A DNA stretch of 20,347 nt from an uncultured Clostridium sp. (GTDB lineage Bacteria > Bacillota > Clostridia > Peptostreptococcales > Peptostreptococcaceae), in the NCBI GenBank assembly GCA_900557165.1, contig USRS01000041.1, forward strand, positions 1 to 20,347, given 5' to 3'. Within the stretch, counting starts at the first letter, position 1. The number at the start of each line of letters is the position of its first letter. The translations under genes were made by a program, and so were the position numbers. The notes below the pieces were generated by a model that saw nothing but the letters and a program-made list of their open reading frames with translations, was not told the origin of the DNA and did no database searches. Shown one piece after another: positions 7,953 through 14,839 of this stretch.

Positions 7953-7995
7953 GGAAATTATAAATTATTCTATCTGTGGATAATTTATAATTTCC
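7953..7995. repeat. 16-bp perfect inverted repeat in the asnA leader
   Basis: The arm GGAAATTATAAATTAT (7953-7968) is perfectly complementary to ATAATTTATAATTTCC (7980-7995) around an 11-base loop. It lies between the T-box terminator and the dispersed repeat. No T run follows, so it is not an obvious terminator. In read-through transcripts it would form a stable hairpin in the asnA 5' leader. It could be an mRNA-stability element, an operator or a small mobile-repeat end. Confidence 0.7.
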
Positions 7996-8006
7996 AACTT
8001 ATTAAC

Positions 8007-8057
8007 TTGAGCAACCGATGAAATCGCTTGCGACATGAACGAAGTGAATTTTTTATT
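8007..8057 (+). repeat. Dispersed repeat, copy 3
   Basis: The copy starts GAGCAACCGATGAAATCGC at 8009 and ends in GAACGAAGTGAATTTTTTATT. It forms a neater hairpin than copy 2: GCAA-C-CGAT, loop GAA, ATCG-C-TTGC. Relative to copy 2 the loop-closing pair changes from C-G (4122/4126) to T-A (8019/8023), which preserves pairing. It lies within the asnA leader, downstream of the T-box and about 55 bases before the start codon. Confidence 0.8.
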
Positions 8058-8110
8058 GAGATAATTAAGAAAGAAATTTATGAAAATATAATAAAAGGGA
8101 GTGTTGTAAT

Positions 8111-9115
8111 ATGTGTTTAGTAATACCTCAAAAATATGAAACAAGTTTAGGAATAATAGAAACTCAGCAAGCTATAAAAGACTTAAAAGATTTTTTTGAA
8201 AATAGATTAGGTGAAAGATTAAAATTAACAAGAGTATCATCACCTTTATTTGTTTTACCTGAAACAGGTACAAATGATAATTTAAATGGAGTTGAGAAAC
8301 CTGTAAGTTTTCAAGTACCTTATTTAAACAAGGATGCAGAAATAGTACATTCTTTAGCTAAATGGAAAAGAATGGCGCTTAAGAAATATGGATTTTCAGT
8401 AGGTAGGGGCATATATACTGATATGAATGCTATAAGAAAAGATGAAGAGTTAGATAACTTACACTCATTATATGTAGATCAATGGGATTGGGAGCTTGTT
8501 ATAAATAAAGAAGATAGAACTAAAGAAACATTACAAAAAGTTGTAAAAACTTTATATAAAGTTTTTAAAGAAACTGAAGAACATGTTCATAATATTTATC
8601 CAGAAGTTGGATGTGAATTACCTGAAGAAATTACTTTTATAACTTCTCAGGAATTACTAGATATGTATCCAGATTTAACACCTAAAGAAAGAGAAGATGC
8701 CATAGTTAGAGAAAAAAAAGCAGTATTTTTAATGCAAATAGGCAAAACTTTAAGTACTGGAGAAAAACATGATGGAAGAAGTCCAGATTATGATGATTGG
8801 GATTTAAATGGAGATATATTATTTTATAACTCAGTATTAGATAGGGCTATAGAACTTTCTTCAATGGGTATAAGAGTTGATGAAGAAGCTTTAGAGAGAC
8901 AATTAAAGATAGCTAAATGTGAAGATAGAAAAAAATTAGATTATCATAAAGCATTATTAGAAGGTAAATTACCATATACAATAGGTGGAGGAATTGGCCA
9001 ATCTAGAATATGTATGTTCTTCTTAAATAAAGCCCATATAGGAGAAGTTCAAGTAGGCATTTGGCCAGAGGAAATGGTTAAAGAATGTAGAAGTGCTGGA
9101 ATTGAATTATTATAG
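8111..9115 (+). CDS. asnA: Aspartate-ammonia ligase (asparagine synthetase A)
   Basis: This 334-residue cytoplasmic enzyme makes asparagine from aspartate and ammonia with ATP hydrolysed to AMP. It belongs to the class II aminoacyl-tRNA-synthetase fold family. Family signatures are clear along its length: GTNDNLNGVEKPV (53-65), HSLAKWKR (80-87), LYVDQWDWE (120-128), RSPDYDDW (223-230), LNGDIL (232-237), SSMGIRVD (250-257) and the ATP-binding GGGIGQSR (292-299). The length matches E. coli AsnA (330). The start is supported by AAGGGAGTG about 8-10 bases upstream. The gene is preceded by an Asn-specific T-box, so expression should rise when tRNA-Asn is uncharged. It is monocistronic and ends at a strong bidirectional terminator. 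Confidence 0.97.
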   Translation: MCLVIPQKYETSLGIIETQQAIKDLKDFFENRLGERLKLTRVSSPLFVLPETGTNDNLNGVEKPVSFQVPYLNKDAEIVHSLAKWKRMALKKYGFSVGRGIYTDMNAIRKDEELDNLHSLYVDQWDWELVINKEDRTKETLQKVVKTLYKVFKETEEHVHNIYPEVGCELPEEITFITSQELLDMYPDLTPKEREDAIVREKKAVFLMQIGKTLSTGEKHDGRSPDYDDWDLNGDILFYNSVLDRAIELSSMGIRVDEEALERQLKIAKCEDRKKLDYHKALLEGKLPYTIGGGIGQSRICMFFLNKAHIGEVQVGIWPEEMVKECRSAGIELL

Positions 9116-9145
9116 AGTTTAAAAATATACTAAAGAAAATAAATA

Positions 9146-9195
9146 TAGATAAAAATAAAACCATAAGGTAGGACCTATGGTTTTATTTTTATCTA
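9146..9195. terminator. Bidirectional terminator between asnA and the convergent small gene
   Basis: A perfect 20-bp inverted repeat (9146-9165 with 9176-9195, core ATAAAACCATA / TATGGTTTTAT) is extended by GGT/ACC around the small loop AGG. A/T-rich arms supply T runs in both directions. It serves asnA on the plus strand and contains the stop codon (complement of 9193-9195) of the minus-strand gene. Confidence 0.85.
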
Positions 9196-9630
9196 AGATA
9201 ATTGGCTTAAAACTTTTAAAGTTTTTGTTGGACAACAAGTTTCATAAATAATAGAGTTACTTTCACCAATATAAGAATTATAAATAGAAAGGCTTTTTAT
9301 TAATTCATTGTATTGAGAAGTTAATTTAAGTTTACTATCATTAGTACTTAATCTTACTACCTTTGATTCATCAAAGTAATATTTATATTGTTTTAAAATA
9401 CTTCTTGTAATATTTATATCATTGGAAGTTTGATTATGCTTTTCACCAACTATAAACTTAAAAACAGATTTATTATCTTTTTCTTGTATAGTAAATGCAG
9501 AAATATTTAAGTTATTACTTTCTAAATATTGTAATAAATTAGAAAGATTACTAGGGTTAGTATAAACAGTGAATTGAGCTACGATAGATGATGCAGGCAT
9601 ATTGTAGTTATTATTAGTTAAATTTATCAT
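9193..9630 (-). CDS. Small protein of unknown function with an ACT-like segment
   Basis: This 145-residue soluble protein has no family I can name with certainty. Residues 14-61 follow the ACT-domain pattern: a beta strand (SIVAQFTVY), a Pro/Asn turn, a helix (NLSNLLQYLESNN), then NISAFTIQEKDNKSVFKFIVG as two strands. Residues 70-120 could form a second, diverged unit, and a CC pair occurs at about residues 131-132. ACT domains usually bind amino acids and regulate enzymes; that role here is inferred from pattern only. GGAGGT (complement of 9641-9646) supports the start, with a slightly long 10-base spacer. The gene is convergent with asnA and shares its terminator. A small inverted repeat (GATAGT/ACTATC at 9663-9681) lies in its upstream region. 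Confidence 0.7.
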   Translation of the reverse strand: MINLTNNNYNMPASSIVAQFTVYTNPSNLSNLLQYLESNNLNISAFTIQEKDNKSVFKFIVGEKHNQTSNDINITRSILKQYKYYFDESKVVRLSTNDSKLKLTSQYNELIKSLSIYNSYIGESNSIIYETCCPTKTLKVLSQLS

Positions 9631-9662
9631 AATCCACTGTACCTCCTTATTTTTTTAAAATT

Positions 9663-9681
9663 GATAGTAACAAAAACTATC
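9663..9681. repeat. Short inverted repeat upstream of the ACT-like gene
   Basis: GATAGT at 9663-9668 and ACTATC at 9676-9681 are perfect complements around a seven-base AT-rich spacer. The repeat sits between two minus-strand genes, so it may be an operator for the downstream gene or a weak terminator of the upstream one. It is short enough to be chance in AT-rich DNA. Confidence 0.35.
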
Positions 9682-9731
9682 TTATATCCCATATTATGAC
9701 ATATTAATGCAATTTGTTACCTAAATTTATA

Positions 9732-10208
9732 TTAAAACTGTAATTTTTCTAATATGCAATTACTTATAATTTCATCACTTTCTTTAAAATAAGAAAGTAG
9801 CCCTTCATAAAATTTATCTGAAAGATTTAAAATATCTTTCATTTCATTTAAATCTTTTGAAAACTTATTCTTATCTATTGTATTAATTATATAGCTTATA
9901 TAAGTTTCTAAAAAAGCTGTAGCTCTGTTTTGCCAAGTGTTAATATTTGTTTTAACTAAATTAGCTTGTACATAAGGCGTTATGGCCATATATATAGATA
10001 ATTCAGCTATTTCTTTTTCATTCAATTTACTAAGTTTTGCTTTAGCATTTGATTTAAATTCTTCTGTTAAAAAAACACCATTTAATAAATCAGATGTAAC
10101 TTTTGACACATAGTTAATCATTTCTTCATCACTACTTTTTGTCAATGAGTCTAGTATAAATTTATCAGAGTTATTGTCTGTATATTTGTTTAAATTTATT
10201 AACTTCAT
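9732..10208 (-). CDS. Hypothetical helical protein
   Basis: This 158-residue protein matches no family I recognise. It has no signal peptide or membrane segment, and its composition (Lys, Glu, Asn, Leu, Ser) with heptad-like leucines suggests an all-alpha soluble protein. Notable segments are FLTEEFKSNAKAKLSKLNEKEIAEL (about 46-70) and a hydrophobic FLETYISYIINTI stretch (about 95-107). The frame stays open upstream to 10376, but GGAGGT (complement of 10214-10219) five bases before ATG 10208 fixes the start. The gene is divergent from the small acidic gene at 10370, with about 160 bases between the two starts. The function is unknown. Confidence 0.75.
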   Translation of the reverse strand: MKLINLNKYTDNNSDKFILDSLTKSSDEEMINYVSKVTSDLLNGVFLTEEFKSNAKAKLSKLNEKEIAELSIYMAITPYVQANLVKTNINTWQNRATAFLETYISYIINTIDKNKFSKDLNEMKDILNLSDKFYEGLLSYFKESDEIISNCILEKLQF

Positions 10209-10213
10209 ATTAT

Positions 10214-10219
10214 ACCTCC
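10214..10219 (-). promoter_or_regulatory. Ribosome binding site that fixes the start at 10208
   Basis: GGAGGT on the minus strand lies five bases from ATG 10208. The open frame continues upstream for 56 codons with AT-rich, low-complexity coding, but none of the earlier starts has a comparable site. Confidence 0.75.
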
Positions 10220-10309
10220 AAATAGTTATAGTAATCATTATATAATGTTTAATAAATTTTGAATATATATAATAATTAAAAGAGATTTGTGCATAAATAA
10301 TTTTAATTA

Positions 10310-10338
10310 TTGTTAGAAATATTTTTTTATGATATATT
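10310..10338 (+). promoter_or_regulatory. Candidate promoter of the 94-residue protein gene
   Basis: TTGTTA at 10310-10315 is separated by 17 bases from TATATT at 10333-10338, about 32 bases before the start codon. The spacing is canonical, but AT-rich DNA yields such matches easily. Confidence 0.5.
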
Positions 10339-10369
10339 ACAAATACAAATTTGAAAGGAAAGATATAAA

Positions 10370-10654
10370 ATGACAAATATAAATGAATTTAATATAACGG
10401 AAGAAGAATTAAAGGAAATTGAAGAGATTACTGAGTTAGCACAAGGATGTACTGATTATTTTTTAGATTCTTTAATCAATCCAGAAACAAAAGAAAAAGT
10501 TGAATTAACTGAAGAAGAAAAAAAATCTATACTTAAATTAGCTATTCATAAAACTATGGATTATATAGAAGAAAATTCATTCCCAGCTAATGAAGAAGAT
10601 TTTGCTAAATATGTAGAAGTAATTTTTGTTTATTTACAAGAAAAATTATCTTAA
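10370..10654 (+). CDS. Small acidic hypothetical protein
   Basis: This 94-residue, strongly acidic protein has runs of Glu (TEEELKEIEEITE at 10-22; ELTEEEKKSI at about 45-54) and a predicted all-helical fold. A single Cys is at position 27. There is no signal peptide or membrane segment. An AAAGGAA ribosome binding site lies 8-10 bases upstream and a good terminator lies directly downstream, so it is a real single-gene unit. It is divergent from another unassigned helical gene. I recognise no family and assign no function. Confidence 0.75.
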   Translation: MTNINEFNITEEELKEIEEITELAQGCTDYFLDSLINPETKEKVELTEEEKKSILKLAIHKTMDYIEENSFPANEEDFAKYVEVIFVYLQEKLS

Positions 10655-10661
10655 TAAAAAT

Positions 10662-10706
10662 AAAAATAAAACTGTGGATTATTCATAATTCTCAGTTTTA
10701 TTTTTT
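10662..10706 (+). terminator. Terminator of the 94-residue protein gene
   Basis: A perfect 13-bp inverted repeat (10662-10674 with 10693-10705, core AATAAAACTG / CAGTTTTATT) has an 18-base loop and ends in a T run. Confidence 0.75.
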
Positions 10707-10802
10707 GTGAAAATTTATTTTTTAAGAGTATTATATTAAAATTTTGAAAAAATATTATAAAATATAAGTTTTTCAAATAATAGGAAAATAAGGAGATATA
10801 AT

Positions 10803-11624
10803 ATGAAAAAAATAAAGTTTAATAAATTAATTAGCCTTTTTTTATTAGTTGTAATTTCTATGTTTATATATAATATAAATTTAATTTATGCTAATAATAT
10901 CAATAAAAATATTCAAATAACTGCTCACAGAGGAAGCTCCATATTTTATCCTGACAATACTTTTGCATCAATAGATGAAGCAATTTTAGAAAATACTGAC
11001 TATGTTGAAATAGACTTGAGGATTACAAAAGATAATCAAGTAGTTGTATTTCATGATAATAATTTAAAACGAGTTGATAATAGTAATTTGAAAATAGAAG
11101 ATATGACTTTAGAAGAAGTTAAGAAAATTGATAATGGTTCTTATAAAAATAAGTTGTTTAGTGAAGAAAAAATACCAACTTTAGAGGAATTATTAAAAAG
11201 ATATAAAAATAAAGTTAAATTTAATTTTCATTTAAAAGTAAGAGACAAAGATAGAGTTTTACCTAAAGAGGTAGCAAAATTAATTGATAAATATGATATG
11301 AATTCAGATGTAATAATTACCTGTTCTAAGAAAGAGATTATAGAAAATTATAAAAAAGAAAATCCTAAAAGTAAAACGGGATTAATCGTTGGTAAAAATA
11401 TTGAAAAAATAGAAAATGTAAATTGTGATTTAATTTCCATAAAATATGATTTACTTTCAATAGAATTGGTACAAAAACTACATAAAAATAATAAAGAAGT
11501 TCATGTGTGGACGATAAATAATATAGATAAAATTAGTCATGCGATAGATTTAAATGTGGATAATATCATTACAAATGACGTAATTTTAGCAAAAGGTATT
11601 TTAAATTATAAATCAAATAAATAG
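10803..11624 (+). CDS. Secreted GDPD-family phosphodiesterase with an altered metal site
   Basis: This 273-residue member of the glycerophosphodiester phosphodiesterase family normally hydrolyses glycerophosphodiesters to glycerol-3-phosphate and an alcohol. Residues 1-30 form a signal peptide or membrane anchor: a Lys-rich start, a hydrophobic core at 9-29, and a plausible cleavage after Ala30. The TIM-barrel domain follows. It has the HRG motif (His42, Arg43), VEIDL with metal ligands Glu69 and Asp71, catalytic-type His84 in FHD, and near the C terminus HVWTINN (about 234-240) and IITND. Two family residues are changed. The usual PENT reads PDNT (Asp51). The usual third metal ligand, the Glu of IEIK, is His143 in FNFHLK. 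An AAGGAG site supports the start. No clear terminator separates it from metA, 122 bases downstream. The activity is uncertain. Confidence 0.88.
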   Translation: MKKIKFNKLISLFLLVVISMFIYNINLIYANNINKNIQITAHRGSSIFYPDNTFASIDEAILENTDYVEIDLRITKDNQVVVFHDNNLKRVDNSNLKIEDMTLEEVKKIDNGSYKNKLFSEEKIPTLEELLKRYKNKVKFNFHLKVRDKDRVLPKEVAKLIDKYDMNSDVIITCSKKEIIENYKKENPKSKTGLIVGKNIEKIENVNCDLISIKYDLLSIELVQKLHKNNKEVHVWTINNIDKISHAIDLNVDNIITNDVILAKGILNYKSNK

Positions 11625-11686
11625 TTAAAATAATATATATTTGAAAGTTTAAATTTAGTTAATAAAAGATAATTTTAATATTGTTG

Positions 11687-11695
11687 TGCTATAAT
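11687..11695 (+). promoter_or_regulatory. Extended -10 promoter of metA
   Basis: TG-C-TATAAT is a perfect extended -10 element about 50 bases before the metA start. No good -35 is seen at 17 bases, which is normal for extended -10 promoters. The leader has no S-box or T-box. Confidence 0.6.
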
Positions 11696-11746
11696 TATTT
11701 TTAAATAGATACATGGGGAAAATCAATCTAAAAAGGGGGACTTTAA

Positions 11747-12664
11747 ATGCCATTAAAAATACCAAAAGAATTACCTGCATACAATGTACTTTCAAAGGAA
11801 AATATTTTTGTTATGAATGTAGAGAGGGCATCACATCAAGACATTAGACCATTAAAAATAGGGATATTAAATCTTATGCCTATAAAAATTCAAGCAGAAA
11901 ATCAATTGCTTAGATATTTATCAAATACACCATTACAAGTTGATATAACATTATTTCAAACTAAATCTTATACAGGAAATCACACTCCACTTGAGCATCT
12001 AGAAAAATTCTATAGATATATTGATGATGTTAAAAATGAAAAATTTGATGGGCTTATTATTACAGGAGCACCAGTTGAAAAAATGAATTTTGAAGAGGTA
12101 GATTATTGGGATGAGTTAAAAGAAATTATGGACTGGAGTAAAACACATGTATATTCGACAGTTCATATATGTTGGGGAGCTCAAGCAGCTCTTTATCATC
12201 ATTACAATATACCTAAATATAAATTAGATAAAAAATTATTTGGTGTATTTAAGCATAAAAATAATATTTTACATGATAATTTAACTAGAGGGTTAAATGA
12301 TATATTTTATGCACCTCATTCTAGACATACAGAAATTAAAAAGGAAGATATAGAAAAGGTTGATGATTTAGAAATATTATCAGAATCTGATGAAGCAGGT
12401 GTGTTTATTGTTGCCAATAAAAATAGAAGACAAATATTTATAACTGGACATTTAGAGTATGATAGAGATACTTTAAAAGAAGAGTATATGAGAGATTTAA
12501 ATAAAAATTTACCTATAGAAATTCCAAAACATTATTTTGAAAATGATGATATTAATGCAACTCCTTTAGTAACTTGGAGAGAAAGTGCCAATATAGTGTT
12601 TGGAAATTGGTTAAATTATTGTGTATATCAAGATACACCTTATAATATTGATGAAATTAATTAA
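11747..12664 (+). CDS. metA: Homoserine O-acetyltransferase (MetA family, Glu111 type)
   Basis: This 305-residue cytoplasmic enzyme activates homoserine for methionine synthesis. It is a class-I glutamine-amidotransferase-like fold of the MetA family. The catalytic residues are Cys142 in HICWGAQA, and His235 and Glu237 in GHLEYD, at exactly the positions known in E. coli MetA. Residue 111 in TGAPVEKM is glutamate, as in the Bacillus cereus enzyme, where it selects acetyl-CoA; E. coli has glycine there and uses succinyl-CoA. I therefore predict O-acetylhomoserine as product. GGGGGA precedes the ATG at a normal distance. An extended -10 promoter lies upstream and a strong terminator downstream, with no methionine-responsive leader visible. 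Confidence 0.95.
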   Translation: MPLKIPKELPAYNVLSKENIFVMNVERASHQDIRPLKIGILNLMPIKIQAENQLLRYLSNTPLQVDITLFQTKSYTGNHTPLEHLEKFYRYIDDVKNEKFDGLIITGAPVEKMNFEEVDYWDELKEIMDWSKTHVYSTVHICWGAQAALYHHYNIPKYKLDKKLFGVFKHKNNILHDNLTRGLNDIFYAPHSRHTEIKKEDIEKVDDLEILSESDEAGVFIVANKNRRQIFITGHLEYDRDTLKEEYMRDLNKNLPIEIPKHYFENDDINATPLVTWRESANIVFGNWLNYCVYQDTPYNIDEIN

Positions 12665-12712
12665 TATTTAATGTATTTTTTATAAAGTTAAGGGATATTT
12701 AGTTAAATATAT

Positions 12713-12748
12713 AAAGTGCATTCTGATGAGTTAGAATGCACTTTTTCT
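12713..12748 (+). terminator. Terminator of metA
   Basis: A perfect 12-bp stem, AAAGTGCATTCT with AGAATGCACTTT (12713-12724 and 12733-12744), has an eight-base loop and is followed by T. It may also stop the convergent minus-strand gene. Confidence 0.9.
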
Positions 12749-12757
12749 AATTACAAT

Positions 12758-13231
12758 TTATTTTTTACGACTTTTTGCAGATAAGTTTTTGCATGTAATT
12801 TTCATTAAAAATACTTTATTTAAAATTTCGTCTTTAAATTCATTATCTCCTTTTGAAGTGTAGTGCTCCATAATTTTGTTTAAGCCATGAATTTTATCAT
12901 AAAGATCATGGACAAATTCAACTTTTCCAGAAGACATAATACTAAAATATTCAAACCCATATTGACAAGGTATATTGCCTTTTATGATATTATGTTCATT
13001 ATCAATTTCTATAAATACATTAGGATTTTCTGATAAAATATCAATTTTTTTACCTTCATTTGCACAGTGGCAATAAAGTATAAGCTCATCTTCATTAAAC
13101 TCATAGCCGTAGTTTAATGGAACTAGATAAGGTACATTGTCTTTGCACATAGCAATTCTAACAACTTGACATTTAGATACAAGATTTTTAATCATATCTA
13201 AGTCATTTACAGCTCTATCATTTCTTCTCAA
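12758..13231 (-). CDS. NimA-like pyridoxamine 5'-phosphate oxidase-family flavoprotein
   Basis: This 157-residue split-barrel FMN-binding protein belongs to the family that includes the nitroimidazole reductase NimA. Family signatures are the N-terminal MRRNDRAV, VVRIAMCKDNVPYLVPLNYGYE (23-44), the ILYCHCANEGKKIDIL block (51-66, His55 near the expected cofactor site), PNVFIEID (70-77) and SIMSSGKVEFV (97-107). Members probably act as cytoplasmic flavin-dependent reductases; 5-nitroimidazole inactivation is shown for only some. The start is TTG at 13231, chosen because AGGAGGA (complement of 13239-13245) lies seven bases away and the MRRxDR start is typical of the family. No gene neighbour suggests a specific substrate. 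I would not predict drug resistance from this sequence alone. Confidence 0.88.
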   Translation of the reverse strand: MRRNDRAVNDLDMIKNLVSKCQVVRIAMCKDNVPYLVPLNYGYEFNEDELILYCHCANEGKKIDILSENPNVFIEIDNEHNIIKGNIPCQYGFEYFSIMSSGKVEFVHDLYDKIHGLNKIMEHYTSKGDNEFKDEILNKVFLMKITCKNLSAKSRKK

Positions 13232-13238
13232 ATTTTTA

Positions 13239-13245
13239 TCCTCCT
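13239..13245 (-). promoter_or_regulatory. Ribosome binding site supporting a TTG start
   Basis: AGGAGGA on the minus strand is followed after seven bases by TTG. The nearby ATG (within AAATGAT) is out of frame, so the rare TTG start is the best reading for the NimA-like gene. Confidence 0.75.
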
Positions 13246-13336
13246 AAAAATAATTTATTAATGTAATAATTATAGCACTATGAAAATATAAAAAAATAAA
13301 TTTTAAAATATACAGTAAATTAAAAATAATATGCAT

Positions 13337-13374
13337 AAAAAAAGCCAATAGCAGAATATATCTGTTATTGACTT
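13337..13374 (-). terminator. Terminator of ychF
   Basis: On the minus strand, AAGTCAATAACAG (complement of 13362-13374) pairs with CTGCTATTGGCTT (complement of 13342-13354) with one G-U pair and one mismatch. A T run follows (complement of the A run at 13337-13343). It lies directly after the ychF stop. Confidence 0.8.
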
Positions 13375-13384
13375 TATTTTTATA

Positions 13385-14482
13385 TTAAACGTTGAATCTC
13401 CAGTTAACTACGTCGCCATCTTGCATTACGTATTCTTTACCTTCAAGTCTAACTTTACCTTTTTCTCTAGCAGCAGCTATAGAACCACATTCAACTAAAT
13501 CTTTGTAGTTTACTATTTCACCTCTGATGAATCCTTTTTCCATATCAGAGTGGATTTTACCAGCAGCTTGTGGAGCTTTAGTACCAACTGTTATAGTCCA
13601 AGCTCTAACTTCTTGAACACCAGCAGTTAAGTAAGACATAAGTCCAAGTAAAGAGTAAGAAGATTTGATTAATTTATCAAGACCAGATTGTTCAAGTCCT
13701 AATGATTCTAAGAATTCTTTCTTTTCTTCTTCTGATTCTAATTCAGCTATTTCAGCTTCTATTTGTGCACAAACTACAACAACTTCAGCATTTTCAGATG
13801 CAGCAAATTCTCTAACTCTATGAACGTATTCGTTGTTTTCACCTTCATCAGCTAAATCATCTTCACAAACATTTGTAGCATATATAACTGGTTTAGAAGT
13901 TAATAGATTTAAAGTTTCAACAAATTCTCTTTGATCATCTGTTAAATCCATAGTTCTAACTGATTTATTTTCTTCAAGAACTGCTAATATTTCTTTTAAG
14001 AATTCAACTTCAGCAGCTATAGATTTGTCAGCTTTAGCAGCTTTAGCACTTTTTTGTATTCTTCTTTCTAATATTTCTATATCAGAGAATATTAATTCTA
14101 AGTTTATAGTTTCTATATCTCTAAGTGGATCAACACTTCCATCAACGTGAACAACGTTTGGATCATCGAAACATCTAACAACGTGAACTATAGCATCAAC
14201 TTCTCTTATGTGAGATAAGAATTTATTTCCTAAACCTTCACCTTTTGAAGCTCCTCTAACTAAACCTGCTATATCACAGAATTCTATTGCTGTTGGAACA
14301 ACTTTTTTACAGTCATACATTTCTCTTAATACTTCTAATCTTTCATCTGGAACAGAAACAACACCTACGTTTGGTTCTATTGTACAGAAAGGGTAGTTTG
14401 CAGATTCAGCACCTGCTTGAGTTATAGCATTAAATAGTGTACTTTTACCAACATTTGGTAATCCTACTATACCTAATTTCAT
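13385..14482 (-). CDS. ychF: Redox-regulated ATPase YchF (OLA1 family)
   Basis: This 365-residue translation-associated P-loop protein of the Obg/OLA1 family hydrolyses ATP rather than GTP and binds ribosomes. It carries a Walker A motif GLPNVGKS at residues 7-14, the switch region with NYPFCTIEPNVG (29-40), DIAGLVRGASKGEGLGN (G3 region), and a central coiled helical insertion. An NVCEDD segment stands where GTPases have NKxD, which fits the ATP preference. A C-terminal TGS domain (about 280-365, VRAWTITVGTKAPQAAGKIH) completes it. The length is standard. GGAAG precedes the ATG. It is a stand-alone gene with its own terminator, divergent from the protease pair. Its use of AAC and GTT codons suggests good expression. 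Confidence 0.97.
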   Translation of the reverse strand: MKLGIVGLPNVGKSTLFNAITQAGAESANYPFCTIEPNVGVVSVPDERLEVLREMYDCKKVVPTAIEFCDIAGLVRGASKGEGLGNKFLSHIREVDAIVHVVRCFDDPNVVHVDGSVDPLRDIETINLELIFSDIEILERRIQKSAKAAKADKSIAAEVEFLKEILAVLEENKSVRTMDLTDDQREFVETLNLLTSKPVIYATNVCEDDLADEGENNEYVHRVREFAASENAEVVVVCAQIEAEIAELESEEEKKEFLESLGLEQSGLDKLIKSSYSLLGLMSYLTAGVQEVRAWTITVGTKAPQAAGKIHSDMEKGFIRGEIVNYKDLVECGSIAAAREKGKVRLEGKEYVMQDGDVVNWRFNV

Positions 14483-14839
14483 ATTAATTATCTTCCTTTC
14501 TTATATGAATTTACATATTTGTCAATTTATTTATATATAAATTATAAACACTTTTAAGTATTTTCTAGACATACATATTGATTATACATCATAATCTTAA
14601 TATGTGTAAACACGTTTGAATTAAGTTATTTTATGTAAAATAGATTATTTTTGTAATAATTTATACTTTAGAGAGGATTTTAACTTAAAAATTAGCACAT
14701 CATAATAAAAATGAATAATTAAAATAAAAATAGGTATTTTCGAAAATAATAAAAGAGATATAATTAATATAAAAGGAAAAATTTTGAATATATAAATCAT
14801 TTATTGTATAAACAGAAAGTATTTATAGAGGAGGTAAAA
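14483..14839. other. Divergent intergenic region between ychF and the M16 protease genes
   Basis: This 357-base AT-rich region holds promoters for both directions, but none stands out clearly. On the minus strand a TATAAT (complement of 14541-14546) could serve ychF. A small inverted repeat GTGT-AA-ACAC at 14604-14613 could be an operator but is short. I see no RNA gene or additional open frame of note. Confidence 0.5.
14828..14835 (+). promoter_or_regulatory. Ribosome binding site that fixes the first M16 gene start
   Basis: GAGGAGGT lies just before ATG 14840 and is inside the in-frame extension that begins at a TTG at 14804. The upstream start has no ribosome binding site, so 14840 is preferred. 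Confidence 0.8.

Noticed and set aside
10209..10376. N-terminal extension of the 158-residue protein that would look like a membrane segment
   Set aside because: The extension translates the intergenic promoter region, overlaps the start of the divergent gene and bypasses a good ribosome binding site at 10214-10219.
14604..14613. GTGTAAACAC inverted repeat between ychF and the M16 genes
   Set aside because: It has only four-base arms, no second copy, and is not clearly placed relative to a promoter.
14804..14839. Extended start of the first M16 subunit at a TTG
   Set aside because: There is no ribosome binding site upstream. GAGGAGGT lies inside the extension and serves ATG 14840.
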